A stretch of 59,385 bases of DNA from an uncultured Ruminococcus sp. (GTDB lineage Bacteria > Bacillota > Clostridia > Oscillospirales > Acutalibacteraceae). Below the pieces are notes generated by a model. That model ran no database searches and was not told the DNA's origin. It was given only the letters and a program-made list of their open reading frames with translations. The translations under genes and the position numbers were made by a program. Below are positions 34,590 through 43,789 of the stretch, in pieces (positions within the stretch are counted from its first letter, which is position 1; each line of letters opens with the position of its first letter). Location: NCBI GenBank assembly GCA_902773135.1, contig CACYDP010000007.1, forward strand, positions 1 through 59,385, read 5' to 3'.

Positions 34590-35702
34590 ATGGCAAGTGT
34601 ATCATTAAAAAATGTTTACAAGATCTATGACGGAAATGTTGTAGCTGTAAGTGACTTTAACCTTGAAATCGCAGATAAAGAATTTATTATCTTTGTTGGC
34701 CCTTCAGGCTGCGGTAAGTCAACCACGCTTCGTATGATTGCAGGTCTTGAAGATATTTCAAAGGGCGAACTTCACATCGGTGACGTTCTCGCTAACGACA
34801 TTTCTCCCAAGGACAGAGATATTGCAATGGTGTTCCAGAACTATGCTCTCTATCCCCATATGACAGTTTTTGATAATATGGCTTTCGGTCTTAAACTTCG
34901 CAAAACTCCCCCGGAAGAGATCAGAAGACGTGTTGAAGAAGCTGCAAGATCACTTGACATTGCTCATCTTCTTGAACGTAAGCCTAAGGCTCTCTCAGGT
35001 GGTCAGAGACAGCGTGTTGCTCTCGGTCGTGCTATCGTTCGTGATCCTAAGGTATTCCTTCTCGACGAACCGCTTTCCAACCTTGACGCAAAACTCAGAA
35101 CTGCCATGAGAACCGAGATTTCCAAGCTCCACAAAAGACTTGGTACCACATTTATCTACGTTACGCATGACCAGACAGAAGCTATGACGATGGCTGACCG
35201 TATCGTTGTTATGAAAGACGGTTTCATTCAGCAGGTTGATACTCCGCAGAACCTTTATGAAAGACCTTGTAACCAGTTTGTTGCAGGATTTATGGGTACG
35301 CCTCAGATGAACTTCATCGATTCTACCATTGTTCGTTCGGGTGATGATTACGGTATCCAGTTCGGTAACTATACTATTCCGCTTCCCGAATCCAAAAACA
35401 AGAAAAATATCCTTTCACACTTCGTAGGAAAAGAAGTTGTTCTCGGTATTCGTCCCGAAGATATTCATGATGAACCCGAATTCCTCGAAAGATCAGAAGA
35501 AAGCATCATAGAAGCTCAGGTTGAAATCACAGAATTGATGGGTAATGAGATTTACATCTATCTGAACATCGAAGGCAGCTCTGCGATTGCCCGTGTTGAC
35601 CCCTCTTCTACTGCTGAAGCCGGCGAAGAAATTGAAATTGCTTTTGACGTTGAAAAAATCCATATCTTTGATAAGGAAACAGAAAGAACGATTACTAACT
35701 GA
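34590..35702 (+). CDS. msmK: Multi-sugar ABC importer ATP-binding protein, MsmK/UgpC type
   Basis: This ATPase energises CUT1 carbohydrate importers. The 370-residue protein has Walker [11 protein letters not shown]-loop [13 protein letters not shown], signature LSGGQRQR, Walker [13 protein letters not shown] and a C-terminal regulatory TOBE/MalK-like domain (about 240-370). ATG 34590 follows AGGAGG at 34579. No sugar permease or binding protein lies nearby, which fits the shared-ATPase model known from streptococcal MsmK, where one ATPase serves several importers. Its codon use is visibly more biased (CTT, GGT, CGT) than its neighbours', suggesting high expression. Confidence 0.94.
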   Translation: MASVSLKNVYKIYDGNVVAVSDFNLEIADKEFIIFVGPSGCGKSTTLRMIAGLEDISKGELHIGDVLANDISPKDRDIAMVFQNYALYPHMTVFDNMAFGLKLRKTPPEEIRRRVEEAARSLDIAHLLERKPKALSGGQRQRVALGRAIVRDPKVFLLDEPLSNLDAKLRTAMRTEISKLHKRLGTTFIYVTHDQTEAMTMADRIVVMKDGFIQQVDTPQNLYERPCNQFVAGFMGTPQMNFIDSTIVRSGDDYGIQFGNYTIPLPESKNKKNILSHFVGKEVVLGIRPEDIHDEPEFLERSEESIIEAQVEITELMGNEIYIYLNIEGSSAIARVDPSSTAEAGEEIEIAFDVEKIHIFDKETERTITN

Positions 35703-35736
35703 GTTATCAGTTTGTTCTTCTTTTCAATACGCTATG

Positions 35737-35777
35737 AAAGATGTCTGTATTTGTCAATACAGACATCTTTATTTTAT
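35737..35777 (+). terminator. Terminator of msmK
   Basis: A perfect 15-bp stem (35737-35751 with 35756-35770), a 4-nt loop and ATTTTATT, 34 nt after the stop. Confidence 0.9.
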
Positions 35778-35788
35778 TCAAACAAAAA

Positions 35789-35822
35789 TCACTGTTAACA
35801 CATTATAATGTGTTAACAGTGA
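35789..35822 (-). terminator. 34-bp perfect palindrome after the acylation operon
   Basis: 35789-35822 is a perfect 17+17 palindrome centred on TTATAA, with GTTAAC in each arm. On the minus strand it is followed by TTTTTG, so it probably terminates the ACP operon. An alternative is a protein-binding site. Confidence 0.6.
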
Positions 35823-35840
35823 CTGTGAATGGGTTTACCA

Positions 35841-36083
35841 TTATTTTGCACGCTGTGCAATGATAGATGCCATTTCTCCTACATTTTTCATAGAGGAAAT
35901 TTCGCCCATCTTGAATTTCATTTTAAATTCACGCTCCACAGCGGCGATCAATGTAATATGTTCCAGGCTGTCCCAGTCATCAATATCGTCTGCGGTGGTC
36001 TTAGGGGTCACTTTGATAGAATCATCATCAAAAACATCACGAAAAACCTTATTCAGTCTTGCATAAATTGTTTTGCTGTCCAT
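35841..36083 (-). CDS. Acyl carrier protein of the surface O-acylation module
   Basis: An 80-residue four-helix carrier with the phosphopantetheine site DDWDSLEHI (Ser39). The DWDSL form is typical of dedicated carriers (DltC, FkbJ-like) rather than housekeeping AcpP, which has DSLD. Translation starts at ATG 36083 behind AAGGAGAA, 20 nt after the FkbH-like gene. It should carry the acyl group made by that enzyme to the membrane acyltransferase. It is last in the MBOAT, DHHW, FkbH, ACP operon. Confidence 0.9.
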   Translation of the reverse strand: MDSKTIYARLNKVFRDVFDDDSIKVTPKTTADDIDDWDSLEHITLIAAVEREFKMKFKMGEISSMKNVGEMASIIAQRAK

Positions 36084-36103
36084 AATTGAATTCTCCTTTA
36101 ATT

Positions 36104-37897
36104 TTATTGAATCGAGGAATTATCCTCAACTTTAATAACGTGATTTTTATTTTCATAAGAATCAACGTTTAATTGCCATACAGTATTTCCTTCGTTGTCT
36201 TCCTCTATTTTTTCAAATCCGAAGGTTTGATAGAGGTCTTTGACCATCTTATTTTTTGCTGTGGGATAATAATAGCCTTTTATCGTATGTATTCCCTGTT
36301 CTTTACAGCGTTCTGTCAGCCTGTCGAGCATTGCAAATTCCATATCTCTTTTCAGCACACGGCAGCTCATAATCCAAAGATCCATATGAAGCGTATCACC
36401 GTCTTTTTTACCTATCACGACAGAAACAACACCGTTGTCACCAAATTTATCGATCAGCTTTCCGTACAGTCTGATATAATTGCCACTGTGGAATACTTCT
36501 TCCATTTCGGTCGGCGTATAGCGTTTAGTGGTAACATTGAACTGATTGCTTTTATTGGAAAGCTGTGTAATTCTTTGCAGATAGATCGGGATAAAATCAT
36601 CGATCACTGCCGTCATATCAAGACTCAGAAGATATTCGTTATAATCTGTAAACGAAGCCTGCTGTGCGGCACGTTCGGCATTAGCTTTATACATTTCATT
36701 CCGTTTCAGATCGTCTTCACTGAAATTTGTGACTTCAAAATAACCGTTGCGGTCAATAGTAGTAATATAATTTTCCACGCTGTCCATTACAGGTGTACTG
36801 ATACCTGCAATCTGGGCGTTAACAATGGCACGTTCAGCAGGATTATCATCGACAAAAACAATAGAATCCGGCAGTATGTTCAGCTCTGCTGCTGTTTCAA
36901 TAATATTCCGGTCTTTATTTTCCCAGTTTGCTTTGATAATGATGAAATCATCAGGTTTCAATGCACCTTCGGGATGATTCAGTCCGGCAATGGCATTTTC
37001 GTGATCATTTTTGGAACAAACCGTCAAAATAATGCCAAGCTGTTTCAGCGATTTGATATATGACTGGAATTCATAATAAGACTGTGAAACCCCTGTTTCC
37101 TGCCCTATCTGTATCCCCTCCACACCGTCATCACCGACCACTCCGCCCCAGAGTGTATTATCCAGATCAAGTGCCAGTGCCTTTTTATTCTTGCCGAAAA
37201 CAGATTTAATGATATTGGCAAGATTCAAAGAAAATTCCGGAATGGCTTCCACACACATTGCGTATTTATACATATTCCAATACAGAGGATTGCTCCATTC
37301 TTTCAATCCATAAGAAGCAGAAATGAAGTGAATATCATTGATATAAAATCCTTCTGTTTTTTCTGCATATTCATAGAACTTCTCATTCAGTCGGTTCACA
37401 AAATTGGAACGTCCCCGATAATCACAGCAATCCTTATTGCCCATTATTCTATAAAAGGGCATCTCAAAATTATTCTGAATAATCGGGCAGTGATAGGTAT
37501 CACTGATTTTTTGCCACATCTGTTCAAATTTCTGGTATTCCGCTTCAAGAAGTCCAGACACTGCCTCTTTGCTGTCGGCAGCCGTGGGATACGCTGTGAT
37601 ATTGCGGCTGGTGGTATGTATAAAAACAATATCCGGCTGAAAATCAAGCAGTTCTTCGCTCGGGAACATCGCATCCTGCCAGTAGCGGGCATATTCCGAC
37701 TGGTAAAATTCCGGCTCTATGCCATTATTGAGAAGAAACAGTTCCAGATATACCACAATATCATTAGTGGTAGAACCGCCGAAAACAGCGATTTTCTTTT
37801 TCAGTCTTTTAGTACCGTCAGCCAAAAGTGTTCGCCGGAGCGATTTTCTCTTTTTCATTACATATTCATTGTCAAAAGGATATTCCAGTTCTACCAT
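36104..37897 (-). CDS. FkbH-like HAD-IIIC protein, probable glyceryl-ACP synthase
   Basis: FkbH enzymes take the phosphoglyceryl group of 1,3-bisphosphoglycerate, remove phosphate and load glyceryl onto an acyl carrier protein. The 597-residue protein has an N-terminal SGNH-like domain (FGGSTTND at 39-46) and a HAD-IIIC core with LALDLDNTLWGGVVGDDG (catalytic Asp244 and Asp246). It also has the conserved VCSKNDH containing Cys294, the likely acyl-bearing cysteine, then VFVDDNPAER and a C-terminal GNAT-like domain with TQLSNKSNQFN. This is the full-length family architecture. It stands 4 nt after the DHHW gene and is followed by an ACP gene, its expected partner. The glyceryl assignment comes from polyketide-pathway homologues and is inference here. 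Confidence 0.85.
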   Translation of the reverse strand: MVELEYPFDNEYVMKKRKSLRRTLLADGTKRLKKKIAVFGGSTTNDIVVYLELFLLNNGIEPEFYQSEYARYWQDAMFPSEELLDFQPDIVFIHTTSRNITAYPTAADSKEAVSGLLEAEYQKFEQMWQKISDTYHCPIIQNNFEMPFYRIMGNKDCCDYRGRSNFVNRLNEKFYEYAEKTEGFYINDIHFISASYGLKEWSNPLYWNMYKYAMCVEAIPEFSLNLANIIKSVFGKNKKALALDLDNTLWGGVVGDDGVEGIQIGQETGVSQSYYEFQSYIKSLKQLGIILTVCSKNDHENAIAGLNHPEGALKPDDFIIIKANWENKDRNIIETAAELNILPDSIVFVDDNPAERAIVNAQIAGISTPVMDSVENYITTIDRNGYFEVTNFSEDDLKRNEMYKANAERAAQQASFTDYNEYLLSLDMTAVIDDFIPIYLQRITQLSNKSNQFNVTTKRYTPTEMEEVFHSGNYIRLYGKLIDKFGDNGVVSVVIGKKDGDTLHMDLWIMSCRVLKRDMEFAMLDRLTERCKEQGIHTIKGYYYPTAKNKMVKDLYQTFGFEKIEEDNEGNTVWQLNVDSYENKNHVIKVEDNSSIQ

Positions 37898-37901
37898 TCT
37901 T

Positions 37902-39386
37902 TTATTCTCCTTCTATTGCCGCTGATGATTTGTTTTCTTCTTCAACGGCAGCGTCAATAATCGTTTCACCCTTTGCCTGCGTAATAATAGTATCGAGATT
38001 CTCAGCATTGTCGCCAAACGCTGAGAATGTCACCATCGTAAACAATACGTCTGTAACACCCATCTGTTCGGCAAAATCGACAAGATTCAATTCAAAATAT
38101 CTCATATCGACAACATAAATTTCTTCAAACGAAGTCAAATAACAAGCCGCCTCTGCATTGCCGTAACTGTCCTTGATCATCAGAAGTTTTCTGCCGTTAT
38201 GAACATTGGTTTTAACCTTTACAACCTGTTCGTCACCGCCCATAAAGATCATATAGGCATTGGTCTGAGGATCACCCACCTGATTGAAGAAATTGCCGTC
38301 ATCGGAATAACGGAATGCCGTGTCGTAATAATAAGCCGTGCATTGATCATTATTCTCGGGAACATAGTATACAAAATCTTCGGGGTCATTCTTGATATTA
38401 ATATCCTGCGTAAATGCATACATCGTTCCTACAAAACCACTTACTGTTTCAGGCTGATAGGTATTAATGTCCTTAAACGGAACACCGGCTGTCTTTGCAA
38501 AGGCTTCGGCTGCATAATAAGCACCGAGAGCGGTCCAGTGGTGGTCTGTTCGGAGATAAATGTCTTCTTCGGTATGCTGTGCCAAGGCAGAATCCGCATC
38601 TACCGATACAATCCCTTTATTCAGACGTTTTGCTATATCATCAAAATATTCTTTTTGATTGGCAGTAAATTCAGAATAGTTTGCCGGTGTATAATATTCG
38701 CTGGCAAGAGGAGCAATCATAGAATAAACTTTGATTTTGCTGTCGAGCGACTCTCGGAATTCATTCAAAGCATTGACATAGGCATCTCCTGAGCCTCCGC
38801 CGAACATTTCAAGTGCACGGTAATGTCCGTCCTGATTAACAACAATGATACCGTTTTCAACTGTATATTCTGCATTTTCTTTTGTATAGTCTTTCTGTTT
38901 GCTTTCTTCGGAAGTACCCTGTGATTGACTGTCCGATGACGGAGTATCGGATTTGCTGTTTGCGGAAACTTCCGTATTGCCCGACGGGTTTGTATTCTCT
39001 TTTTTCTTTGCCGTTGTGAGTTTACCGGTAGCAGATACAGAATCACCCGTCTGTATGCCAAAATTCGATTTAAAACGATTGCCGATATTTTTAAAATCAT
39101 CTCTGAACGGCACGGTATCGTCATAATAATGGGTTACGCCTGCGGTAAACGCTCCCGAAAAATAATTCTCGAATGAGAACTGCGGAAATTCCGCAAGATT
39201 TCGTTTTTCGATATAAGACACTGTGGAATGAGGAAACAGCAGTAAAAACAGTGCCGTAAGAGCAAATACCGGAACCAATACCAACAAAGACAATGCCGAA
39301 GAAAAGCGTCTGACAGCAGAACGTTTATATCTGTTATAGCTTTTTTTACGGGGAGGATTCTGAGGCTTTTGAGAATTTTTTTCCAT
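37902..39386 (-). CDS. DHHW/AlgX-like SGNH protein, O-acylation partner
   Basis: A 494-residue protein with a basic cytoplasmic N-terminus (1-28), one membrane helix (about 30-52) and a large extracytoplasmic domain. Residues 115-170 form a Ser/Thr/Gln/Lys-rich linker. The domain carries DHHW at 281-284 and the nucleophile-type segment IKDSYGN (Asp406, Ser407), the DxHW and DS motifs of AlgJ/AlgX and DHHW proteins. It should act at the outer face together with the MBOAT protein, playing the part DltD or AlgX plays elsewhere. It lies 23 nt after the MBOAT gene. Confidence 0.85.
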   Translation of the reverse strand: MEKNSQKPQNPPRKKSYNRYKRSAVRRFSSALSLLVLVPVFALTALFLLLFPHSTVSYIEKRNLAEFPQFSFENYFSGAFTAGVTHYYDDTVPFRDDFKNIGNRFKSNFGIQTGDSVSATGKLTTAKKKENTNPSGNTEVSANSKSDTPSSDSQSQGTSEESKQKDYTKENAEYTVENGIIVVNQDGHYRALEMFGGGSGDAYVNALNEFRESLDSKIKVYSMIAPLASEYYTPANYSEFTANQKEYFDDIAKRLNKGIVSVDADSALAQHTEEDIYLRTDHHWTALGAYYAAEAFAKTAGVPFKDINTYQPETVSGFVGTMYAFTQDINIKNDPEDFVYYVPENNDQCTAYYYDTAFRYSDDGNFFNQVGDPQTNAYMIFMGGDEQVVKVKTNVHNGRKLLMIKDSYGNAEAACYLTSFEEIYVVDMRYFELNLVDFAEQMGVTDVLFTMVTFSAFGDNAENLDTIITQAKGETIIDAAVEEENKSSAAIEGE

Positions 39387-39409
39387 TTTTCATTCTCCTT
39401 TATGTAAAA

Positions 39410-40831
39410 TCAGAAACGGAAATACAAGAACGGATTGTTAGTCGAATCGACAAGCAAAATACTTGACATAATCAGCAGGAAAGCACAGCCCACCGTGCCG
39501 AGCATTTTTCCCGTTGTATAGACGGTATTGTTTGCCCATTCAAAGAAGAAGTATTTGATTTTGGGCAGAACGGGCATCGAAATAATCACTGCGAAAATAA
39601 TCAGGAAGATATTTGCCAGGAAAGAATTCCAAGTAATAATATCCGCAAAGCTGTTGCCGTTTGTCAGCATACTGATACCGCTGATATTGAGGAAGAATTT
39701 TCCGAGCTGTCCGAGATCGGAAAAATAGAAAATACCGAAACCAATAACAATGACCAACTTGCTGTATAGATGTGTCAGCCACAGCGGCCATTTTTTCATA
39801 CGTTTCTTGCCGATTTTAATTTCGAGAAGAAGGAACAGCCCGAAATACAGTCCCCAGAAGATAAAGTTCCATTCTGCACCGTGCCACATTCCCGTACAGA
39901 ACCATACAAGAAACAGATTCAAATACTTGCGGGGTTTTCCGAAAATCGGCACATAGAACAGATAATCTCTGAAAAATGTACTCAGAGAAATATGCCATCT
40001 CTGCCAGAACTCACTGATGGTTTTGCAGATAAAGGGATAATTGAAGTTTTCGTTGAAATGAAACCCGAAAATACGTCCCAGACCGATCGCCATATCCGAA
40101 TAGCCGCTGAAATCGAAATAGACATAAAGCGAATAGGCAATTACGGTATACCACGTTCCAAGGAAAGACAGGTTGCTGATGTCATTGCCAAAGAACTGTG
40201 TCACGATTGCATAAAGATTGTTTGCAACAATAACTTTTTTGGCAAGTCCCACGATGACACGCATTGCACCTTCGCTTATATCATCAACCGTTGATCTGCG
40301 TTTATCAATTTCGTCCATTACGACACTGTAACGTACGATGGGCCCCGCAACAAGCTGCGGAAACAGGGATAAATAAAGGAGAAATTTTTTAAACGACTGC
40401 TGAGGTTCCACTGTTTCCCAATAGCAGTCGATAACATAGGATATTGCCTGAAAAGTAAAGAAACTGATACCAATCGGCAAAGCAATTTCAGGAACGGGAA
40501 GGGATAAATGCAGCAGACCGTTGATATTTCCCACGATAAATCCGCTGTACTTAAATACCATCAGCAATGCAATATCAATCACCACTGCCGCAGCCACAGC
40601 TGTTTTGGCAGCAGGTGTTCCTTTGAACTGCCCGATAAGACGTCCGGCATACCAGTTAAGAAAAGCAGAAAATAAAAGCAGGAAAAAACACAATGGTTCT
40701 CCCCATGCATAAAATATCAAGGAAAAAACTACAAGCACTGTATTCTTATTTTCTAATTTTTTACAAGCAAAATAAAAAATCAGGCATAATGGCAAAAAGA
40801 AATACAGAAAAAATAAATCTGCAAATACCAT
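39410..40831 (-). CDS. MBOAT family O-acyltransferase (DltB/AlgI-like)
   Basis: This polytopic enzyme (473 residues, about 11 helices) moves an acyl group across or along the membrane to a surface polymer. It has WYTVIAYSLYVYFDFSGYSDMA, FWQRWHISLSTFFRDY (His280) and the catalytic CTGMWHGAEWNFIFWG (His317), the MBOAT signature. ATG 40831 is preceded by AGGAG at 9 nt; ATG 40852 would swallow that site. It leads the operon that contains the DHHW protein, FkbH-like protein and ACP. The dltA adenylation gene is absent. Confidence 0.93.
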   Translation of the reverse strand: MVFADLFFLYFFLPLCLIFYFACKKLENKNTVLVVFSLIFYAWGEPLCFFLLLFSAFLNWYAGRLIGQFKGTPAAKTAVAAAVVIDIALLMVFKYSGFIVGNINGLLHLSLPVPEIALPIGISFFTFQAISYVIDCYWETVEPQQSFKKFLLYLSLFPQLVAGPIVRYSVVMDEIDKRRSTVDDISEGAMRVIVGLAKKVIVANNLYAIVTQFFGNDISNLSFLGTWYTVIAYSLYVYFDFSGYSDMAIGLGRIFGFHFNENFNYPFICKTISEFWQRWHISLSTFFRDYLFYVPIFGKPRKYLNLFLVWFCTGMWHGAEWNFIFWGLYFGLFLLLEIKIGKKRMKKWPLWLTHLYSKLVIVIGFGIFYFSDLGQLGKFFLNISGISMLTNGNSFADIITWNSFLANIFLIIFAVIISMPVLPKIKYFFFEWANNTVYTTGKMLGTVGCAFLLIMSSILLVDSTNNPFLYFRF

Positions 40832-40877
40832 GACATCATTCTCCTTTATCATATATTTTTCTTTATTACAACTATTA

Positions 40878-40906
40878 ATTTTACCTTATCGGACAATGAA
40901 TATCAA
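40878..40906 (-). promoter_or_regulatory. Promoter of the O-acylation operon
   Basis: TTGATA (40906-40901), 17 nt, TAAAAT (40883-40878), about 47 nt before the MBOAT ATG. Confidence 0.65.
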
Positions 40907-40944
40907 GTAGTTTTGGGAATTTTATTTTATGTATCGCATATTAA

Positions 40945-41014
40945 TATCCCGACAATCCTTGTGCCCGGTTTCATATAATGCATTTCTGAATAGCGGGGCA
41001 GGATTGTCGGGATA
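40945..41014 (-). other. Long intergenic hairpin between polymer and acylation genes
   Basis: 15-nt arms at 40945-40959 and 41000-41014 are perfect inverted copies of each other (TATCCCGACAATCCT and its complement), with partial GCCC/GGGGC pairing inside a 40-nt interior. It starts about 27 nt after the GT2-TagF stop. No T-run follows, so it is not a standard terminator. Confidence 0.6.
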
Positions 41015-41041
41015 CAGCAGATCTATTCGATAAGTCTGGTA

Positions 41042-43750
41042 TTATTTTGGAATCTTTCTGATAGATTCATAAACACGTTGACAGCTGTTTTCATCAAAGT
41101 AAGGATAAAAGTCTTCGATACGCTGAATATATTTTTCTTCATTTTTGCAGTCTCTTTCAATTTCTGAAATCATCGCATTAACAGTGCTGTCCAGATCATA
41201 GCAAACAGGTCCGAAACCGTTGTCTTCATAACTGAAGTAACCTTTTTTGTAGGCGTGTTCACCGGCAAAAAATTCATCTTTGTCAAACTGTGAATACACA
41301 ATCGGTTTTTTGAGATAAGCAAAATCAAAAAATACACTGGAATAATCTGTTACAAGCAAGGAAGAGGACGTAAATTCTTTCTGATAATCAACATAACCGT
41401 GATTGACCGTAAATACATCATTCGGTGTAAAATCAACATATTGTTTTGTATGCGACGGATGCATACAGAACAAACCTTTATAGCCGTGTTTTTTCATACA
41501 TTCGCACAGACGCTTATCACTGATCAGATCATTATAGAATTTGAAATAGTCCGTATTTTTAAATTCATCATAGTAAATACTTTCACCTGTCACGGGATTA
41601 TAGCTTCCCTTGATGCTTTTTCTCCAGGTCGGAATGACAAGTATTTTCTTTTCCTGTTCCGATGGGTCAAGGGCCTTCTGCATACGCATCAAATTGTCAT
41701 GGCGGGGGAATCCGGACAGAATCGGAATATCGGGTGTATAATAATAGTCACCGTCACAGAATGACTGGTATTCGGGTCGTCCTGCCGTAACAAGAGCCTT
41801 GATATTTTTATTATACTTGTTGACCCAATCCGACAGGTCGTCCTTTGTAACACCGTGCTGTAAAAATACATAATCAAAATTATAAAGATCAGAAAGAAAT
41901 TTTCGGTCATTTTCAAAAGCATTAATCACATATTCATTTCCGCTTGAAGATATAATTTTGTCGGAAAGCAGAAAATACAGTCTGTACATCGGCGTATTGT
42001 ACGGTATGACTTTGCCGATACGTTTCATCTTCCGGTAATCTTCGCTTGTTTTATCAATATAATAATAAGCTTTGATGTCTTTGGGATGAATAGAGTTAAT
42101 ATATTTAAACAAATGTTCACCGTTGTCATTTGCTTTATTGACACGGTCCGAAATCAGCCATATTTTTTTCTTTGTCATCTTGCTCATCAAGCTGTGCAGT
42201 TTTCTGTACTTGATAAGATAGGCTTTGCCCTTCTCTCTGAGAACTTTACGATATGATTTCTCACATTTCTTATGCAGTCTGCGGGTATACGGAATAGACC
42301 ACAGACATCTGCCCTCTGTTGTCAGGATATAATTATCCTTGACATAATAGCCCTGTTCCACCGCAGGAATATGAGCAAATTTTCCCAAAGAAAAGTAGAT
42401 GTCCTTTTCGTATTCTTTATATACAAAAAATAATTTCAGCTGCGTTTCTTCATCTTTTATCAGAGGAATGGCAAACTTCATTGCTCTTCCTTTTTCAATC
42501 ACACCGTCAAGTCCCTCTACATCAAACTTGGGACAATCATAATATTCGGGACGATAAATATTTTCTCCGTACTGGATATAATAATCATAATCGCTGTTGT
42601 CTAACCAGCAGTTATCTTTGCCTTCCATATACAGCGTATCATTGATAATATCAATAAACGAAAATACGGCAATCGTTTTGGCATTCACCAGATTCAAGAC
42701 AGAGTAGTGATTATATAAAAGACGATTGTGGTCGAAAACCAGTTCTTTTCTTACATCTCTTCCGTATTTTAAATTCAGAGTATATATTTTCATATTCATA
42801 TACATACTCTTCTGACTGAGTATCAGTCTGTCATCGATTTCTTTGAGTATGTCCATCAAAACACGGCGGTACCGGGCATATTGCTGCTCGTCCAGAACAT
42901 CTTGAACCGGCTTTTGCATTCTCCACTGAAGATCATACATTACCATATATTGTACATATTCAATAATCTCTCCGTATTTTTCGATCGACTGTCTGTACAT
43001 ATCTTTATGGAAAAATTCGGGAGAGTCGAAAAAATAACTGTCCGATGTCAATTCATTCTGCAGTGCAGAAGTTTCATCAGGACGCTTTCTGTATAAGTGA
43101 ACCGCACCTCTGACAACACCCAGTTTGCATTTATCGAGAATAATAGAATTGACAAACTGTGCATCTTCACCATATTTCAGTTTTGTTGAAAAACGGTGAT
43201 CTCCGATAGCCTCCGCCTTGATAAACGCACCGGTGACATCCATCTGTATAAATTCATAATCCGTTTTGAGATCAACCACACAAGTTCTTTTAAATTTATA
43301 GTCAAGACGATGAAAACCGTTTCTGGCATCAAAAAATTTTTTTCTTGCCGCTACAACGTCCACTTCATCGTAATGTTCTTCAAAGAAAAAGTTGACTCTT
43401 TCAAAAGCAAGTTCTTCCCAACAATCATCGGAATCCAGAAAATTAATGTATTTTCCTTTTGCATATTGCAGACCTGTATTTCTGGCGGCACTGACACCCG
43501 CATTTTCCTGTTTGACATATACAATATTATCGGGATATTGATTCTTGTATTCGAGGCAAATCTCTTCGCTGTTGTCCGGACTGCCGTCATTCACAAGAAC
43601 AATCTGAATATTTTCAAATCCTATGGATTGATGAATCACAGATTCGATGGTTTCTGCCACATACTGTTCTACATTATAAACCGGTATGATGACCGAAAAC
43701 AAATAGGGATAATTTTTTTCTGTACCGGTTGGTATCGTTTCCTTGCTCAT
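41042..43750 (-). CDS. GT2 glycosyltransferase fused to a TagF-like CDP-glycerol glycerophosphotransferase
   Basis: A 902-residue bifunctional protein. The N-terminal GT-A domain (about 15-230) has FSVIIPVYNVEQYV, VNDGSPDNSEE and the metal-binding FLDSDDCWEE. A middle segment (about 330-520) has no recognised domain. The C-terminal GT-B domain (about 530-900) shows KIISSSGNEYVI, FLQHGVTKDD, MHPSHTK and LLVTDYSSVFFDFAYLKKP, the TagF/TagB signature for transfer of polyol phosphate. ATG 43750 has AGGAGG at 8 nt; ATG 43756 is too close. It probably adds both a sugar and a phospho-polyol to the polymer. It is the last gene before the hairpin. Confidence 0.9.
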   Translation of the reverse strand: MSKETIPTGTEKNYPYLFSVIIPVYNVEQYVAETIESVIHQSIGFENIQIVLVNDGSPDNSEEICLEYKNQYPDNIVYVKQENAGVSAARNTGLQYAKGKYINFLDSDDCWEELAFERVNFFFEEHYDEVDVVAARKKFFDARNGFHRLDYKFKRTCVVDLKTDYEFIQMDVTGAFIKAEAIGDHRFSTKLKYGEDAQFVNSIILDKCKLGVVRGAVHLYRKRPDETSALQNELTSDSYFFDSPEFFHKDMYRQSIEKYGEIIEYVQYMVMYDLQWRMQKPVQDVLDEQQYARYRRVLMDILKEIDDRLILSQKSMYMNMKIYTLNLKYGRDVRKELVFDHNRLLYNHYSVLNLVNAKTIAVFSFIDIINDTLYMEGKDNCWLDNSDYDYYIQYGENIYRPEYYDCPKFDVEGLDGVIEKGRAMKFAIPLIKDEETQLKLFFVYKEYEKDIYFSLGKFAHIPAVEQGYYVKDNYILTTEGRCLWSIPYTRRLHKKCEKSYRKVLREKGKAYLIKYRKLHSLMSKMTKKKIWLISDRVNKANDNGEHLFKYINSIHPKDIKAYYYIDKTSEDYRKMKRIGKVIPYNTPMYRLYFLLSDKIISSSGNEYVINAFENDRKFLSDLYNFDYVFLQHGVTKDDLSDWVNKYNKNIKALVTAGRPEYQSFCDGDYYYTPDIPILSGFPRHDNLMRMQKALDPSEQEKKILVIPTWRKSIKGSYNPVTGESIYYDEFKNTDYFKFYNDLISDKRLCECMKKHGYKGLFCMHPSHTKQYVDFTPNDVFTVNHGYVDYQKEFTSSSLLVTDYSSVFFDFAYLKKPIVYSQFDKDEFFAGEHAYKKGYFSYEDNGFGPVCYDLDSTVNAMISEIERDCKNEEKYIQRIEDFYPYFDENSCQRVYESIRKIPK

Positions 43751-43789
43751 AATCATTTCCTCCTGCCTTCAGGCTGTTTTTATACTTAA

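Noticed and set aside
38199..38792. 197-residue plus-strand open frame
   Set aside because: It is antisense to the DHHW protein gene and has no ribosome binding site or recognisable domain.
35841..40831. A classical dlt operon
   Set aside because: MBOAT, carrier protein and SGNH-type partner match the layout, but there is no DltA adenylation enzyme and the FkbH-like protein takes its place.
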